The notes under the pieces: generated by a model
What the model saw: the letters and a program-made list of their open reading frames with translations, nothing else
Told to the model about the DNA's origin: nothing
Database searches by the model: none
Translations under genes and position numbers: made by a program
Source: Datura wrightii
Lineage: Eukaryota; Streptophyta; Magnoliopsida; Solanales; Solanaceae
Assembly (NCBI GenBank): GCA_035772735.1
Contig: JASDFA010000006.1
Coordinates: forward strand, 65,550,001-65,614,000
Direction: 5' to 3'
Length of the DNA stretch: 64,000 nucleotides
Shown: one piece after another, positions 12,566 through 23,000 of the stretch
How positions within the stretch are numbered: the stretch's first letter is position 1
Layout of the letters: the number at the start of each line of letters is the position of its first letter

Positions 12566-14422
12566 AAGTTACGGCTATAATGATTACGTAAGATACAAGC
12601 TAAAAATAGAGCATGCCTGATTTGATCGTTGAAATGAAGTACAACTATGTTAAGACTTCTTAACCTCAAGAGTCGACTCTCAATTTTAGCAAACTCATGT
12701 AAATCAACTGATTAAGAAATTCCACATGAATTTTATCCTTCATTAAACATGTGCCCCTCACGGAAAGAGAGTTACCCAATCACATGCAAAAACAATTTTT
12801 TACATCACAACATGTGTGGGCACATGAATAGAATTACGCTCACTCTCACAAAGAATTCACATGCATTATGTAATGACCCATAAGCTTGCCCTTAGTGTTT
12901 TATTCCACTAATATAAGGATGTATGAATGTAAGATCAAGTAGGACTTTTTAGGTTGTAATGTAACTCAGGTGCATGTAGGTACTATTATGATCAGTAATA
13001 GTGACTATCTTTCCTAAGCGCTTTTAATACATCACGCCTTCATTACGAACTTCCCTTCCCTCACTTCACCTTTTTCACTTTTCATCTTTCTTTTTCCTCT
13101 TTTGTTCCCCCATTTCTTTAGGCACTTTTAACTTATTAGTAAGGAGCTCTATAAATAACTTTTCATTTAATTGTTTTCTTACTCCCTACTAATAACCAAC
13201 CATTTTCACACAAATGCACCTTTTTCCTTTTCTCAACTATTACAATTGCTACTTTTCCTTCTTTTTCATTCTTCTCACTCCTTTACTCTTTCGGATTTTT
13301 TTTTTCTTTAAGCGCTTAGGAGTTTTGGTTCAATTTCAAGGCTAATGAAAGAAAAAGGATTAAGCTTATGTTGCATCTGTCAAAGAATAGGCTCAAGGCT
13401 CAATGGGGTTAACTAGGATTAATTTTTCAAGGTAGGTATAATGAGGGATAAAAGTTTGGTTCATTCAAAGAAATGCCTAAATCATCTCCTACAATTCACA
13501 TCCTTCATTTCGTTTTATATACACACCAGGCAAGTTCTAGACATTCCACAATAGCATAGAATACTCAAACACCTTACACTCATGGCACATGCTCAAATCA
13601 AGACACAATCAGTAGACTCTTACTCAGCTAATCACAAGAATTCAGAATTAAGCTTCCATCATATTGAGTCAAATTCAAGAGCCTAAGTGTCTCAAACAAA
13701 GTTATACACTTGCATGCTTCACACTGAACATACTTGCATCTTACAAACATTTATAGCACATAACAAGAACATCCAGCACCAATTAGTTATGGTTTCAAAA
13801 CCCAAAACCTATCGACTAATTTTCCTCAAGACGGTCGTCATCCATCCATCGTCGAAAACAGTCCCTAGCTATGACTAAAAAAAACTTTATATACAGACCA
13901 AGGAAAGAAAGAAAAAAGAAAAGAAAAAAAAAAATTTATTCTTCGGTTCAAATACCCCCCGTCGGAAAAGAACCGAAAAGAAAAACCAACGGGTGATGAA
14001 GTCATGCTTAATTCACAAAAATTTTTCAAAATTTTCAAATTTTCAAATTTCTCACCAACTTTTGTACAAGCATTACTTTCACCAAAAATCATTAAGCACA
14101 GAAATTTTGAAATTTCCTAGAAATTTCCCTCACCCCACACTTAAATCATGCTATAGTCCGCATAGCATCAAACTAAAGGTTACAAAGGGTGAGAAATACT
14201 CCCTGAGGCCTTTAGGCCTAGCTGACAGCATGGTTTTCTTCAACTATGGACAAGTGGGTGTTCGACCCCACACTTTTTCTTTTCCATTCTTGTTAGCTTC
14301 CTCCTCCACGGGTACTCAGACTTCCCCTCCATCTGTGCTTAACTTTCCACCAAAACAACACAAGATGAAAAATAAATAAAATAAACATAAATGCAAGAAA
14401 TTAAAATGGTACCCATGGTACC
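12566..14422 (-). other. B 3' UTR with conserved Tat-type module
   Basis: No coding. Minus-strand reading holds a GACGACCGTC palindrome (13830-13839), a purine-rich stretch (complement of 13060-13310) and the conserved module at 12841-12965 (TTACATTACAACC, AAGTCCTA, TGATC, AAGGGCAAGCTTATGG, GCATGTGAATTC, TTTGTGAGAGTG). Equivalent modules are in C, D, J, K and N. The last part before the LTR, including the polypurine tract, is deleted. Confidence 0.65.
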
Positions 14423-14471
14423 CTTGGGTTGCCTCCCAAGCAACGCCTAATTTTACGTCGCGGCACGACGT
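14423..14471 (-). other. B twin hairpins after the ORF stop
   Basis: Minus strand: ACGTCG-TGCCG-CGACGT (14471-14455), a 14-nt spacer, then CTTGGG-AGGCAA-CCCAAG (14440-14423). Both stems are perfect. The pair begins 8 nt after the stop of the 315-codon ORF. The same pair occurs in C, D, J (twice) and K. Confidence 0.75.
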
Positions 14472-14479
14472 ACCAAGTT

Positions 14480-15427
14480 TCACCACTTTTTCCTCCACCT
14501 TGAGGATATGAATCTCACCCCTAATTTCTTCTCTAATTTCCTCTTATGCTCCAGGGGTGGTGGTAAAAAATTGTAAGGACCAAACAGTAGATGTTGCCTT
14601 TTGCATTTATTGGTCCTTAAGTAAGCGAAGTCATTTTGTCTTTCTGAGTTAGCAAATTTCAAAATATATGGTGCTTGGTCCTCCTCTAGACATTTCTCTA
14701 CAAACTTGGAAGACTCTATTTCTATGTTGTCAACCAAATTTAATGTTGAAAAATGCGTAGAGTGTGGTCCAATACACCTCAACTCTGAAACTGCATTTTG
14801 CTTGACCTCCTTACTTGTATATACCTTCTCGACATCGACATCTATCTCACCATTAAAGTCGACTGGGGGATACGCTAACTCTTCTTCCAAGAATGGATTT
14901 TCCATAAGTGTGAGCCCATCACGGGGACACTCAAGAGATTCGAATTGTTGGGCTTCATCCAAAAATTCACCCTTGTCGTCCTCTTGTAGTTCCTCTTGAA
15001 TATCGGCTAAAACTGTTGTCTGTGATTTATCACACGCTTCAGCTTCAGCGATCATCTCCGTGAATTTGATGGTCATCCTTTCTAGAGCCTCTGCATTCTC
15101 TTCTTGCTGATTTCTCAATACTGCCATCGCCTCCTTCATTGCTTCTGATTGCTCCAAGAGTTGTTTCAACATGTCTTCTATTCGAGCTTGGCGTCCCAAG
15201 TCCTCATTTTCAGCATGCCTATATTCAGAAAAAACAACAGAAGGATCATAGTAGAGGCTTGGGGGAGGGGAATATGCCTTTGGACAATCACCCCAATGGC
15301 CATATTGACACCCACATATATTGCACGTATTAAAGTTTTGCCACAAGTGGGGTCCTCCACAGTTCAGACAAGATTCACTAAAATATGAGTATCCACCATT
15401 GAAACCATTTATATTCCATGATGTCAT
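14480..15427 (-). CDS. B gag-like zinc-finger/coiled-coil protein, 315 aa
   Basis: This is the only open reading frame of B and it is intact. Near the N terminus are clustered Cys/His residues: C20, C23, H27, then C35, C38, H44, C48. These resemble one or two retroviral-type zinc knuckles with irregular spacing. Residues about 75-140 are a Leu/Glu/Lys-rich likely coiled coil (IEDMLKQLLEQSEAMKEAM). The C terminus is basic (KLEKKLGVRFISSRWRKKW). No capsid-domain block and no protease motif are seen. The start is chosen at the first ATG, 172 bp inside the 5' LTR and downstream of the PBS. A role in RNA binding or packaging is inference. It could be a truncated gag (nucleocapsid plus C-terminal coiled coil) or a distinct accessory protein. 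Confidence 0.7.
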   Translation of the reverse strand: MTSWNINGFNGGYSYFSESCLNCGGPHLWQNFNTCNICGCQYGHWGDCPKAYSPPPSLYYDPSVVFSEYRHAENEDLGRQARIEDMLKQLLEQSEAMKEAMAVLRNQQEENAEALERMTIKFTEMIAEAEACDKSQTTVLADIQEELQEDDKGEFLDEAQQFESLECPRDGLTLMENPFLEEELAYPPVDFNGEIDVDVEKVYTSKEVKQNAVSELRCIGPHSTHFSTLNLVDNIEIESSKFVEKCLEEDQAPYILKFANSERQNDFAYLRTNKCKRQHLLFGPYNFLPPPLEHKRKLEKKLGVRFISSRWRKKW

Positions 15428-15574
15428 GTCAATAAGGGTATACGAACAAGCAGAAAAATAAAATAAACTAAAGAAGAATTAAAACAAACACTAGACCAAG
15501 TTGTCAACACTTAAGAAAATAAAACAAAAATACAGTAAATTTATACTTAAAACAATTTCACCAATTGCCAAGTC

Positions 15575-15592
15575 TCCCCGGCAACGGCGCCA
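15575..15592 (-). other. B primer-binding site (tRNA-Asp)
   Basis: The minus strand reads TGGCGCCGTTGCCGGGGA, matching the complement of the tRNA-Asp 3' end (CCCCGGCAACGGCGCCA). It lies 6 bases inside the 5' LTR end. This PBS type is usual for the Athila/Tat branch of Ty3/gypsy. Confidence 0.88.
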
Positions 15593-15598
15593 AAAACT

Positions 15599-17033
15599 TG
15601 CTCGGTGCTTTGGTATGGGGTAAAAAACCGACACGCAAGTGCACGTGGTCAATCAAGTAATAAAGTGGCTAAGTAAGCCAAGTATCGATCCAAGGAGACT
15701 CTGGATAAGTAAAATTGCTTAAGTATACTATATTCTAGTTTACTTCTAATTATGTTGACAACAATGTAACCAAAAGTTAAATAATTTTGTTTATAAACTA
15801 TATACTAAAACTATTAATAAATATTTACTTGAATTGAAACTATGGATAAGAGCATGCCAAGGTTAAGAACAAGTAATGAATTCGATAGTAATCATAATTC
15901 GGTTATTCTTCTCTTCATGTTGCTAGCCAAGAACATTAGACTAGAGATTAAAACTCTCGTATTTAATCTCACTTTAGAATCATAAACCATTCGTCTACAT
16001 TTCTGTGATCAAATGCAATTTATGACCTAGCAATACAATTCCGGTTCCTAAATTGACTAATACAGCTTTCAAGTATATTTCTATCAGGAAAGCACATCAA
16101 AACCCAATTTTCCCAAATCAAGTTAAGAACAATACCCTATTAATTCACAACTTTCCAATTTCTTGCTCTCTCGAGTGAAATTGGACTTTTTAGATGTACA
16201 TTAATGTTGGCCACACACTAATGCAGTAAGAACAAGAATTAATAGAACAACATGAAAGAAGAAGATGAAAAACCATATAATTCACAATCAAAATTCAATA
16301 CACATGTTCAAAACCTTAGCAAGGAAGAGAATTAGCCACTCATTTGTGGATTGATCATCCTCAAATGAGTGTAAATCATACGTACAATTGATTGAAAGAA
16401 GAAAGAAAGAGAGAAAAACCCTTAGCTTTTTCGTCCCTCAACCGCTCCTAACCCACGTCCTTGCTCCACCAAGTCTTCCTTATGAAAAATAAATCTAAGT
16501 GTGCTATTTATATTAGTAGGAATCTTTCCCGGATTAACAAGCAACGTGTCACGGAGTGCATCGCGGAGCACGGCCTCCGTGACATGCTACGAACGCGGAG
16601 GCTCTCTGGAAAATCACCCAAAATCGGCCCAGGCAGCACCTTGCCACGTTGGCAACGTGTCACGCTGCCTGGGCAGCGCGTTGCAGCCCCATGGTCGCGG
16701 AGTCCACCTGCCGTGGCACGTTGCCAATGCGCAGGTGGGCTGTTTTGAGCGGGCTGCCTGCTGTGGCACCTTGTCGACGCGCCGGTGGGCTGTTTTGTGC
16801 CTCTTCCTTGCCGACGTTCGCGTGTTAATTCCGTTTCCAAGCTTCTACTTCACCAACTCATGGATTAGTTACTCAAACATCATCAAAACCTACAAAACAA
16901 AGGCTAATCATGTTGGTTAGCACATATCTTTATTTTATCTAAAATTACATGAAAATGTATACGATAACTTAGATAAACAAGACTAATTTAAGTAATAAAG
17001 AGTATCTCGAGCATATATTTTTGCCCGTGATCA
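15599..17033 (-). repeat. B 5' LTR, complete
   Basis: TGCTCGGTGC...CCCGTGATCA on the plus strand, 1435 bp. TATA box TATAAATAG (minus strand) at 16504-16512. Immediately upstream of it in the direction of transcription is a GC-rich dyad array (16540-16825) with GTGTCACGGAG/CTCCGTGACA words. Confidence 0.9.
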
Positions 17034-17805
17034 ATACCTAATTCAAGAAGAAACCCCCACTTGAACTTGCACCTTGAAGCCTTGAGGAACCCTTGATGAA
17101 TCCTTGAGTCTAGAAAGAAAGGAGAAAGAAGAGTTTGAGAGAAATTTGATGTAGAATGAGGGTTTAGGATAGTTATTCCCTTAAAAACGTCCCATAAGAT
17201 GCTCAAAACGACGTAGTTTAGGAGTTAGAAACATAGGATTTTATGAAAACACCCCTGGAAAAACGCAGAAAAATTCCACCTATCAATCCCCACGGGGCAC
17301 TCCATGAGTCGTGGGTTTGACAACGACTTGTGGGGCCCTGTTGTGGAATACACTGGACGATTTCTCAAAATTCCCTCGAATCAGCCGACGACTCACTTCA
17401 CGAGTTGTTGTCTAACATGATGACTCGTGACCTCCTTCCGTCACCCTCACTACCTGGGACCCCATCCTAGATCTCTAACCTCCACCTGAGGGCCGACTTA
17501 AAGAGTCATTTCCTGTCTCATGATTCATTGGGTAGTCCGTTGCCAGTAAAGCCCATGATTTCCTCCTTCTCCTTCCCACGACTGCCCTGACGAGTCGTTA
17601 CCTGACACGACGACTTGTCAGGTCGTCTGTGGTCATTGGACCTGCTGCACTTCCCGACTGCTCCTCACGGGCTTGACCACGATTCGTTAGGTTACCTAAG
17701 GAGTCATTCCATGACTCATACTGAGGAAAATCCTGCTAGTTTTTTTGCTGAACTCCATCTAACTACGGGGTCTGGTCTTAGGAACATCCGGGTTATTACA
17801 AGAAT

Positions 17806-17894
17806 AGACTATTTTTAGTTTATTTTTCACTTTCTCAACTTCATCCTTATGCAAATCCTCTCTAGCTCCCTGGCAATTCCACTCGATATTTTAG
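17806..17894 (+). other. H ORF2 leader exon (pyrimidine-rich)
   Basis: Begins just after the G insertion; TTTTTCACTTTCTCAACTTC and similar. It ends TTTTAG|GTAATT, a plausible splice donor. Position and composition match the leaders of C, J and K ORF2. Confidence 0.4.
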
Positions 17895-18494
17895 GTAATT
17901 CTAATCCCCCTTACTTTATTGCTTTATTTACTCGACAATGGTTGTGTTTTCATGCCTATATACGTGAATTTGAGTATATTTTTAGGGGTCATGAGGGTAA
18001 ATTTTGATTTCGAACTAATGGGATAGATTCTCGATTCTTAAGTCATCTATATTGTTCTCTACATGCTATTGACTTGTTTCATGGGGGTTTTTGCACTAAA
18101 AATGGTGGGATTTGGTTAAGGTGGTGGTTTGAATTTGTTCGATCCCTTAAGGCTTGAAAGAGATTGATATTGGATTGAATAAATAGTTGTGGGGCTTGGG
18201 GGTACCTTCCCCTTGCCCAATCTATACTCATTCCAGGAAAAGTTGAGGTTGAAAATTGATCCACCATTATTGGGGTCGAAGGTCTGCTGGGGAAGAAGAC
18301 TTCCACTATAGCGGGATCCTTTTCACTACAGCGGACCCCTTCCCTCTATGACGGACCCACTATAGTAGACCTTACTTGATGCAGCGTCATGCCTTAGGCA
18401 GAAAGATGGGGTTTTTTTTCATTATTTTGACTTAAGTTCAAATTCTTGTCTTTTTTCCATCGAATATTTGTCGAACGCAATTGCTTTTCCACAG
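17895..18494 (+). other. Putative intron before H ORF2
   Basis: 600 bp from GTAATT to TTTTCCACAG, T-rich near the acceptor. It lies 15 nt before the ORF2 ATG at 18510. A dyad cluster (CACTATAGCGGG, CACTACAGCGGACC and relatives) lies at 18300-18385 inside it, as in the K intron. Splicing is inferred. Confidence 0.45.
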
Positions 18495-18509
18495 GATACT
18501 ACTACTATC

Positions 18510-19780
18510 ATGCCTAGTGATAGCTCTCACTCTAGATATATTCAATTTATCAATAACCAATGCCAATTGATATATAATGAGTAGGAGGTCAAGGGTTTGT
18601 TGCACGAGCGGGGTTTTATGCTAGGCTCCACGAGATAAGATGGGTCCCACTGGTCAAGGAGCAATGCAAGGACAATGAGAACTGGATGAGAAAGTTTTAT
18701 GCTTACCTTCCTAAGGTAAACTGGTCCCTTCCACACCCGGTTACTTACGTTAGGGGAGTGTCATTAAGTATCAGTGCCGCCTCTATCAATGAAGTGTTGG
18801 GTTAGCCAAATCCCTCGGAGGCCGATCTGAAGGCTAGAGATGTGAAGGGTAACGGGTAGTGGCTCGTGGACACTCTGGTGGTAGAGGAGAAGAGATCCTT
18901 GACTCACTAGGGCATTACTTGTACTGACATCAAGGGTACACACTTCACTATTGAGACTAAGAGGTGGCTAAATCTAGTGTCTCGATGGATCCGTCCATCC
19001 ACTAATGTCAGAGATGTGACTTACCCTCGGGCATTGATGGTGGCATGCATTTTGGACCAGGTGTCGGTCAATATGGGGGCGCAGGTGGTGGAGTGGAGGT
19101 ATTTCTCAAAAAAGAGTGGGACCGACCTGCCTTTTTCCTCTCTCATTACTATTCTTTGCTCGCGTGTTAGAGTACACGGGGAGGTGAGGATAGCATGGTC
19201 TCCTGTGTCATGCCCTTTGAGCCATTGAGGTTGAAAGGTGTACTATAGAGGGGCAGAAAGAACAGGAATTCTGACTATAGAATGATGAGGATAGAGAATC
19301 TCGAAAGGTAGTAGGGCCGACCTCTCCAAACCTGTTGGCTTGTTCGAGCGGATGTAGGTAGAGATGGCCTCCATGAAAGAGTTGCTGGGAGGGTTGCCTA
19401 GACTTCCCCCAATTAGTACATCATCTTGTGCTACTGCTACAGACCCTAAAGGATTACAAGGAGCAGTTGCCTCCTTAACTCAGGCCCATGTTGAGCTCCG
19501 TTAGGATTTAAAGAAAAAGAAGTAGAAGCGATGCTCCCGGGATAAATTATTTTTCTAGATGTGGAAGGGGGTAAAGAGGACTCTGAAGACCCCCGCTCCT
19601 GGCTCTATGATGCCACAGGTTTCCAAGGAGGATTCCCCACAATAGTCCTTCCTTAGTGGGTTCAAGGATGAAGGTTCCGGCAATGGTAACGACGAGGCCT
19701 CCAGTTAGGCAGAGCCACCGTGCATCTCCCTCTCCCTGTCGCCCTTGAGCTTAATTGTTTTTCTTACCCTTGTAGTACAA
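18510..19780 (+). pseudogene. H ORF2 remnant (plant transposon-associated domain)
   Basis: Starts ATGCCTAGTGATAGC. Despite in-frame stops, successive blocks match ORF2 of C, J and K: NWMRKFYAYLP, then VTYVRGVSLSISAASINEVLG, then WIRPSTNVRDVTYPRALMV, CILDQVSVNMG and SSLITILCSR. The pattern R-EFYA ... VRGK-V ... IN--LG ... INVG is what I remember as the 'putative plant transposon protein' domain (Pfam PF20167, from memory). A Lys/Arg-rich stretch and a Ser/Asp-rich tail follow. Function is unknown. At least five stops make this copy dead. Confidence 0.6.
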
Positions 19781-20430
19781 TATGTGGAACAATTTTCCTT
19801 TACTTGCTCATTTGGGTAATTTTTTTCTCTATTTTGGTGTACAGGTGCCCGTTTTGGGGCATTTGAATGATGATGGCCTTATGTTTGGCCTTTTACCTAT
19901 ATAACTCGTAGTTTACATATGCATAGATGCTCATTTCACAGCTTTGGAAAATTTTGAAAAATTTCTCCAAACAGGGGATTTGATCACTTCCTAATGATTG
20001 TCTGCTACGCCGAATCCACTATGGGGGGTCATTCTCGCAGTAGCGAGACTCATCTCGCTGCAGTGACCATTCGTTGGGGCAGAATATATTTCCCGACCAC
20101 TTATCTCTCAGATACTACTATTCCTCATTCATCATCATTCTCACATGCAACTATAAATTCACCCATTAATATGACCACGTTGTCCTATACCAATTGGAAT
20201 CTTATATATACCAATTGCGCCCGTCGAGGTACTAGTTAAAATTTTCTAGATATCAATTGTACTAAACCCAGGAGGATATCATAGTCAAACCACACGATAA
20301 GAAAGAAATAAAGCGAAAACTTTCTAGATTCCTTGTAGCTTCCCGAAGATTAGATGTGGAAATCTACACACCGATCCATAAGACTCTACTTGACATTTCT
20401 CTTGAACTTGTGATACCGGTAATCTAGATG
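19781..20430. other. Unassigned stretch between H and LTR I
   Basis: No convincing ORF. It contains dyad words at 20030-20070 (CGCAGTAGCGAGACTCATCT with CTCGCTGCAGTGACC) like those at 1806-1880. It may be another LTR or leader fragment. Right-hand edge is internal sequence of I next to its PBS. Confidence 0.3.
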
Positions 20431-20443
20431 CTCTGATACCAAC
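20431..20443 (-). other. Primer-binding site of element I (tRNA-iMet)
   Basis: CTCTGATACCAAC on the plus strand, i.e. GTTGGTATCAGAG on the minus strand. It lies directly left of a TGATATTATCC LTR end. Confidence 0.65.
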
Positions 20444-20444
20444 T

Positions 20445-22620
20445 TGATATTATCCAAATGGGCAAATCATGCGGGGCACCTACATCGATTCTAGTTCGAT
20501 CGGATAATCCCCTTTTGAAGTAACATATATAAATATTAAAATCCTCATTAATATACATATACCATCCCTACTTTAGTCTTTAAAATACTTTAGTCATTAC
20601 AATAAAAGCCTTCTGAAACCTATAACTCACCGAAAGATCTAGTCTAGACAGGTACAAGAGCTCTACTCAAAATATTGACAACAAAGAAAAGACATAGCTT
20701 TGCCTGCGGAGAGAATGCAGAAGTTGATGTTGAGTATCGCCTTTTTAATCATAAGACTGTAAATAACTTTCCACAACATACACCTAAAAAGTGTAGCAAG
20801 GCAGTATCAGTACACCATACGTACTGGTAGGCATCATCGACCGACTAGGATTAGTTCATACAATAGTATATAATCTACATGAAATTGATTAACCAATACT
20901 AACCATAACTATAACGTACACTTATATAATATCTGACCTATAAGTCAACTCATCAATTACGTTATATATTTATATTCTATCAATTTAACAATCAATTCAT
21001 CAACTCCGTTATATATTTATATTTTGATCAAATTCAACAATCAATTCATCAACTCTTACAGTGTTCAAATCGCTTTTCTCGAAATCTTAGCAATCAAATC
21101 CTAAGCCCCATACTGTTTTCTTGTCTCACTGCAGCGGTTACTTGACTGCTACAACTATCTCGTAGCAGCGGGAATTTTCCCGCTATAGCAGTATCCTTTC
21201 TAGACAGTAGCTCGATATCACTTGTACTTCTCTTTTTCAATTCAACATTTAAAAACTATAATCATTTTTCTTATTATATTAACTGATTACCATTAACTAA
21301 GCCCATTCTCGTTACTCGAGATTTATTTATTTTCTCAATAATATCTTAAGGACGTCTGTTATCTATTTAATTAGCCATCATTAGTCATCAATCACCCCTA
21401 TCATCATATTACAATTCCTAACTCTATATATTATTAACATAACTATTTCCACAATCAGGACTAACCCACCATGAACTAGTAATAAAATCAACTTAGCTCA
21501 ATCAATTCATACTTAGTCCAGTCAGGGTGATCAACTATAGAATATGGGTGACTATGTTGATATAAAATCTTCAACAACCATCAAGAAACACAAGTAAAGT
21601 TATAACTTTTAACATAAATCAATCATATCAGTGGCACAGATACATGTATATATCCGCGCCTCATTAGTCTCACCCTGTACACATATGTGCCATATCCGTA
21701 TTATCTCATATCATACCTATACTGTACTATATCGATATACCTCATATCACATCTATATATATCATATATTCCCAAATTATGTTGGTATATCACATATCAT
21801 ACCTATATATATGTACATCGGTCACACATCTGTATATCTATAAATATATGCTAGAGGGTATTATTTATACCCTTCCAATCATGACCTATATGGAATTCTA
21901 GAAATTCATGTGTTGTACCGGCATGGTACCCATTCCTACTCATCTACTCGTCTGGATGCTCACCTCGGACAAGAGCCACTCATATCACAACCACTCATGT
22001 CAGGCACGAGCCACTCATATCATAGTAATTATACACACTCTTATTTACACTCAAAAGCTCGTCTGGATGTGCCCCTTGGAGACACACCTCTCATCTTTGT
22101 GTAAGGATGCATTACCCATCATTCAACAATAAAGTTCATCATACCCTCAATCCGTCATCACATAGGATAAATCACAACCACACATTGATTATTACAATTG
22201 CACTTTTAATTCATGAATAATGTTCGCAACTATAATCAATTCACGGTTCATTCAAGCAACATGGTTATATCACCATAATTAGTATCCTAATCTCTGTCCG
22301 AAGACCATCCAAGCATATTAATCAATTTCTCAATACAAAAAGACATTAATCACAACCCAATTTCTCTTGATTTCAAATTATAGTTAAGTAGATATGTGGG
22401 TAACTAGATATACATGTATAGACACATAAGGGTATTAGTATACTTAATAGTTCAGTCTTATAAGATTTTTCCATTTAGGGACAATATTCATCATGAATAT
22501 CCCAACAATTATACAACCCCTATTTTGGGATGCAACTCTTTACAATTAATTCTCTGTCTTAATCGTAGTTATTATATAATTACCCATTCTCAATCTATCC
22601 ACATTAGATGATTTAGGAGG
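20445..22620 (-). repeat. Degenerate LTR of element I
   Basis: Starts next to the PBS. It carries a dyad cluster at 21125-21190 (CACTGCAGCGG, TAGCAGCGGG, CCCGCTATAGCAG) and a long AT-rich, imperfectly repetitive stretch at 21620-21850 (CATATCATACCTATATAT words). A partial repeat at 21935-22085 has two CTCGTCTGGATG and two GAGCCACTCATATCA copies. The far end and TSD could not be found, so the right limit is approximate. Confidence 0.4.
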
Positions 22621-22639
22621 ATTGACCCATAATTGGGGT

Positions 22640-22877
22640 CACTTTCCTAGAATTATCTTAAATTGATTACAACCATAGCAATTCGCACTCTATAACTATA
22701 CTTAAATTTTACCTATCTCAATTTGAATAGACTCTAATCTTGCAATACTACATTGATTAATACTAGATAGAGTACTTCTAGTAGTCTCTCTGGGATTTGA
22801 CCCCAACTCCACATTGGGTTCATATTTGCCCCATCATCTACACTACCCGATATTGGCAGTGGATTTGAACGATATCA
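22640..22877 (+). repeat. J 5' LTR tail (degenerate)
   Basis: Ends ...GAACGATATCA followed by an Asp-type PBS. It has the CTGGGATTTGACCCC...GGGTTCATATTTG arrangement seen at the ends of related LTRs (52490-52560 and the K LTRs). Its upstream part is not recognisable. Confidence 0.4.
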
Positions 22878-22884
22878 AATATTA

Positions 22885-22901
22885 TGGCATCGTTACCAAG
22901 G
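22885..22901 (+). other. J primer-binding site (degenerate tRNA-Asp)
   Basis: TGGCATCGTTACCAAGG against TGGCGCCGTTGCCGGGG. Several changes, all in the expected position 7 bases after the LTR end. Confidence 0.5.
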
Positions 22902-23000
22902 ACTATGGCATAATCCCTATCTAGCCTTATCAGTTTAGTTTGCTTTCTTAGACCTATTCTTTTACCTTTTTTTTGTTTTTTGTTGAATTGATACAGGATC

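Larger units (their letters stand above)
11333..17033 (-). mobile_element. Element B: young non-autonomous gypsy element (Asp PBS)
   Basis: TG...CA termini with TSD ATACC (11328-11332, 17034-17038) inside G's 5' LTR. In element order: 5' LTR 17033-15599, tRNA-Asp PBS, a single 315-codon ORF, a hairpin pair, a long 3' UTR and a truncated 3' LTR 12565-11333. No protease, RT or integrase. The two LTRs differ at only a scatter of positions over 1.23 kb, so insertion is recent relative to G. The loss of the 3' LTR start and polypurine tract means this copy should be immobile. Confidence 0.9.
1902..17800 (-). mobile_element. Element G: gag-only Ty3/gypsy retrotransposon (iMet PBS)
   Basis: A complete insertion on the minus strand flanked by AGAAT (1897-1901 and 17801-17805). 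In element order: 5' LTR 17800-9350 (interrupted by B), PBS for tRNA-iMet next to 9350, gag 9133 to about 7975, a noncoding internal stretch, a purine tract (CCAAGGGGGAGATAT on the minus strand) and 3' LTR 7022-1902 (interrupted by solo LTR F). Protease, RT and integrase are absent, so it would need enzymes from elsewhere. After removing B and F the element is about 7.9 kb, with LTRs of about 2795 and 2745 bp. The LTRs differ visibly by many transitions, so the insertion is fairly old. Confidence 0.88.
9350..17800 (-). repeat. G 5' LTR, interrupted by element B
   Basis: Starts TGTCACGACC and ends GGTTATTACA on the plus strand. Removing B and one TSD (11333-17038) rejoins CACATACC to TAATTCAAGAAGAAAC, matching the uninterrupted G 3' LTR near 6265. 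Net length is about 2745 bp. Confidence 0.87.

Noticed and set aside
12195..12591. Open stretches of ~95-118 codons in the B LTR (and 16461-16920)
   Set aside because: They lie over the LTR dyad array in competing frames on both strands; GC-rich array sequence simply lacks stops.
21620..21850. Microsatellite or satellite call for CATATCATACC/TATATAT-rich tract
   Set aside because: Irregular spacing and no fixed unit; better treated as AT-rich LTR sequence.
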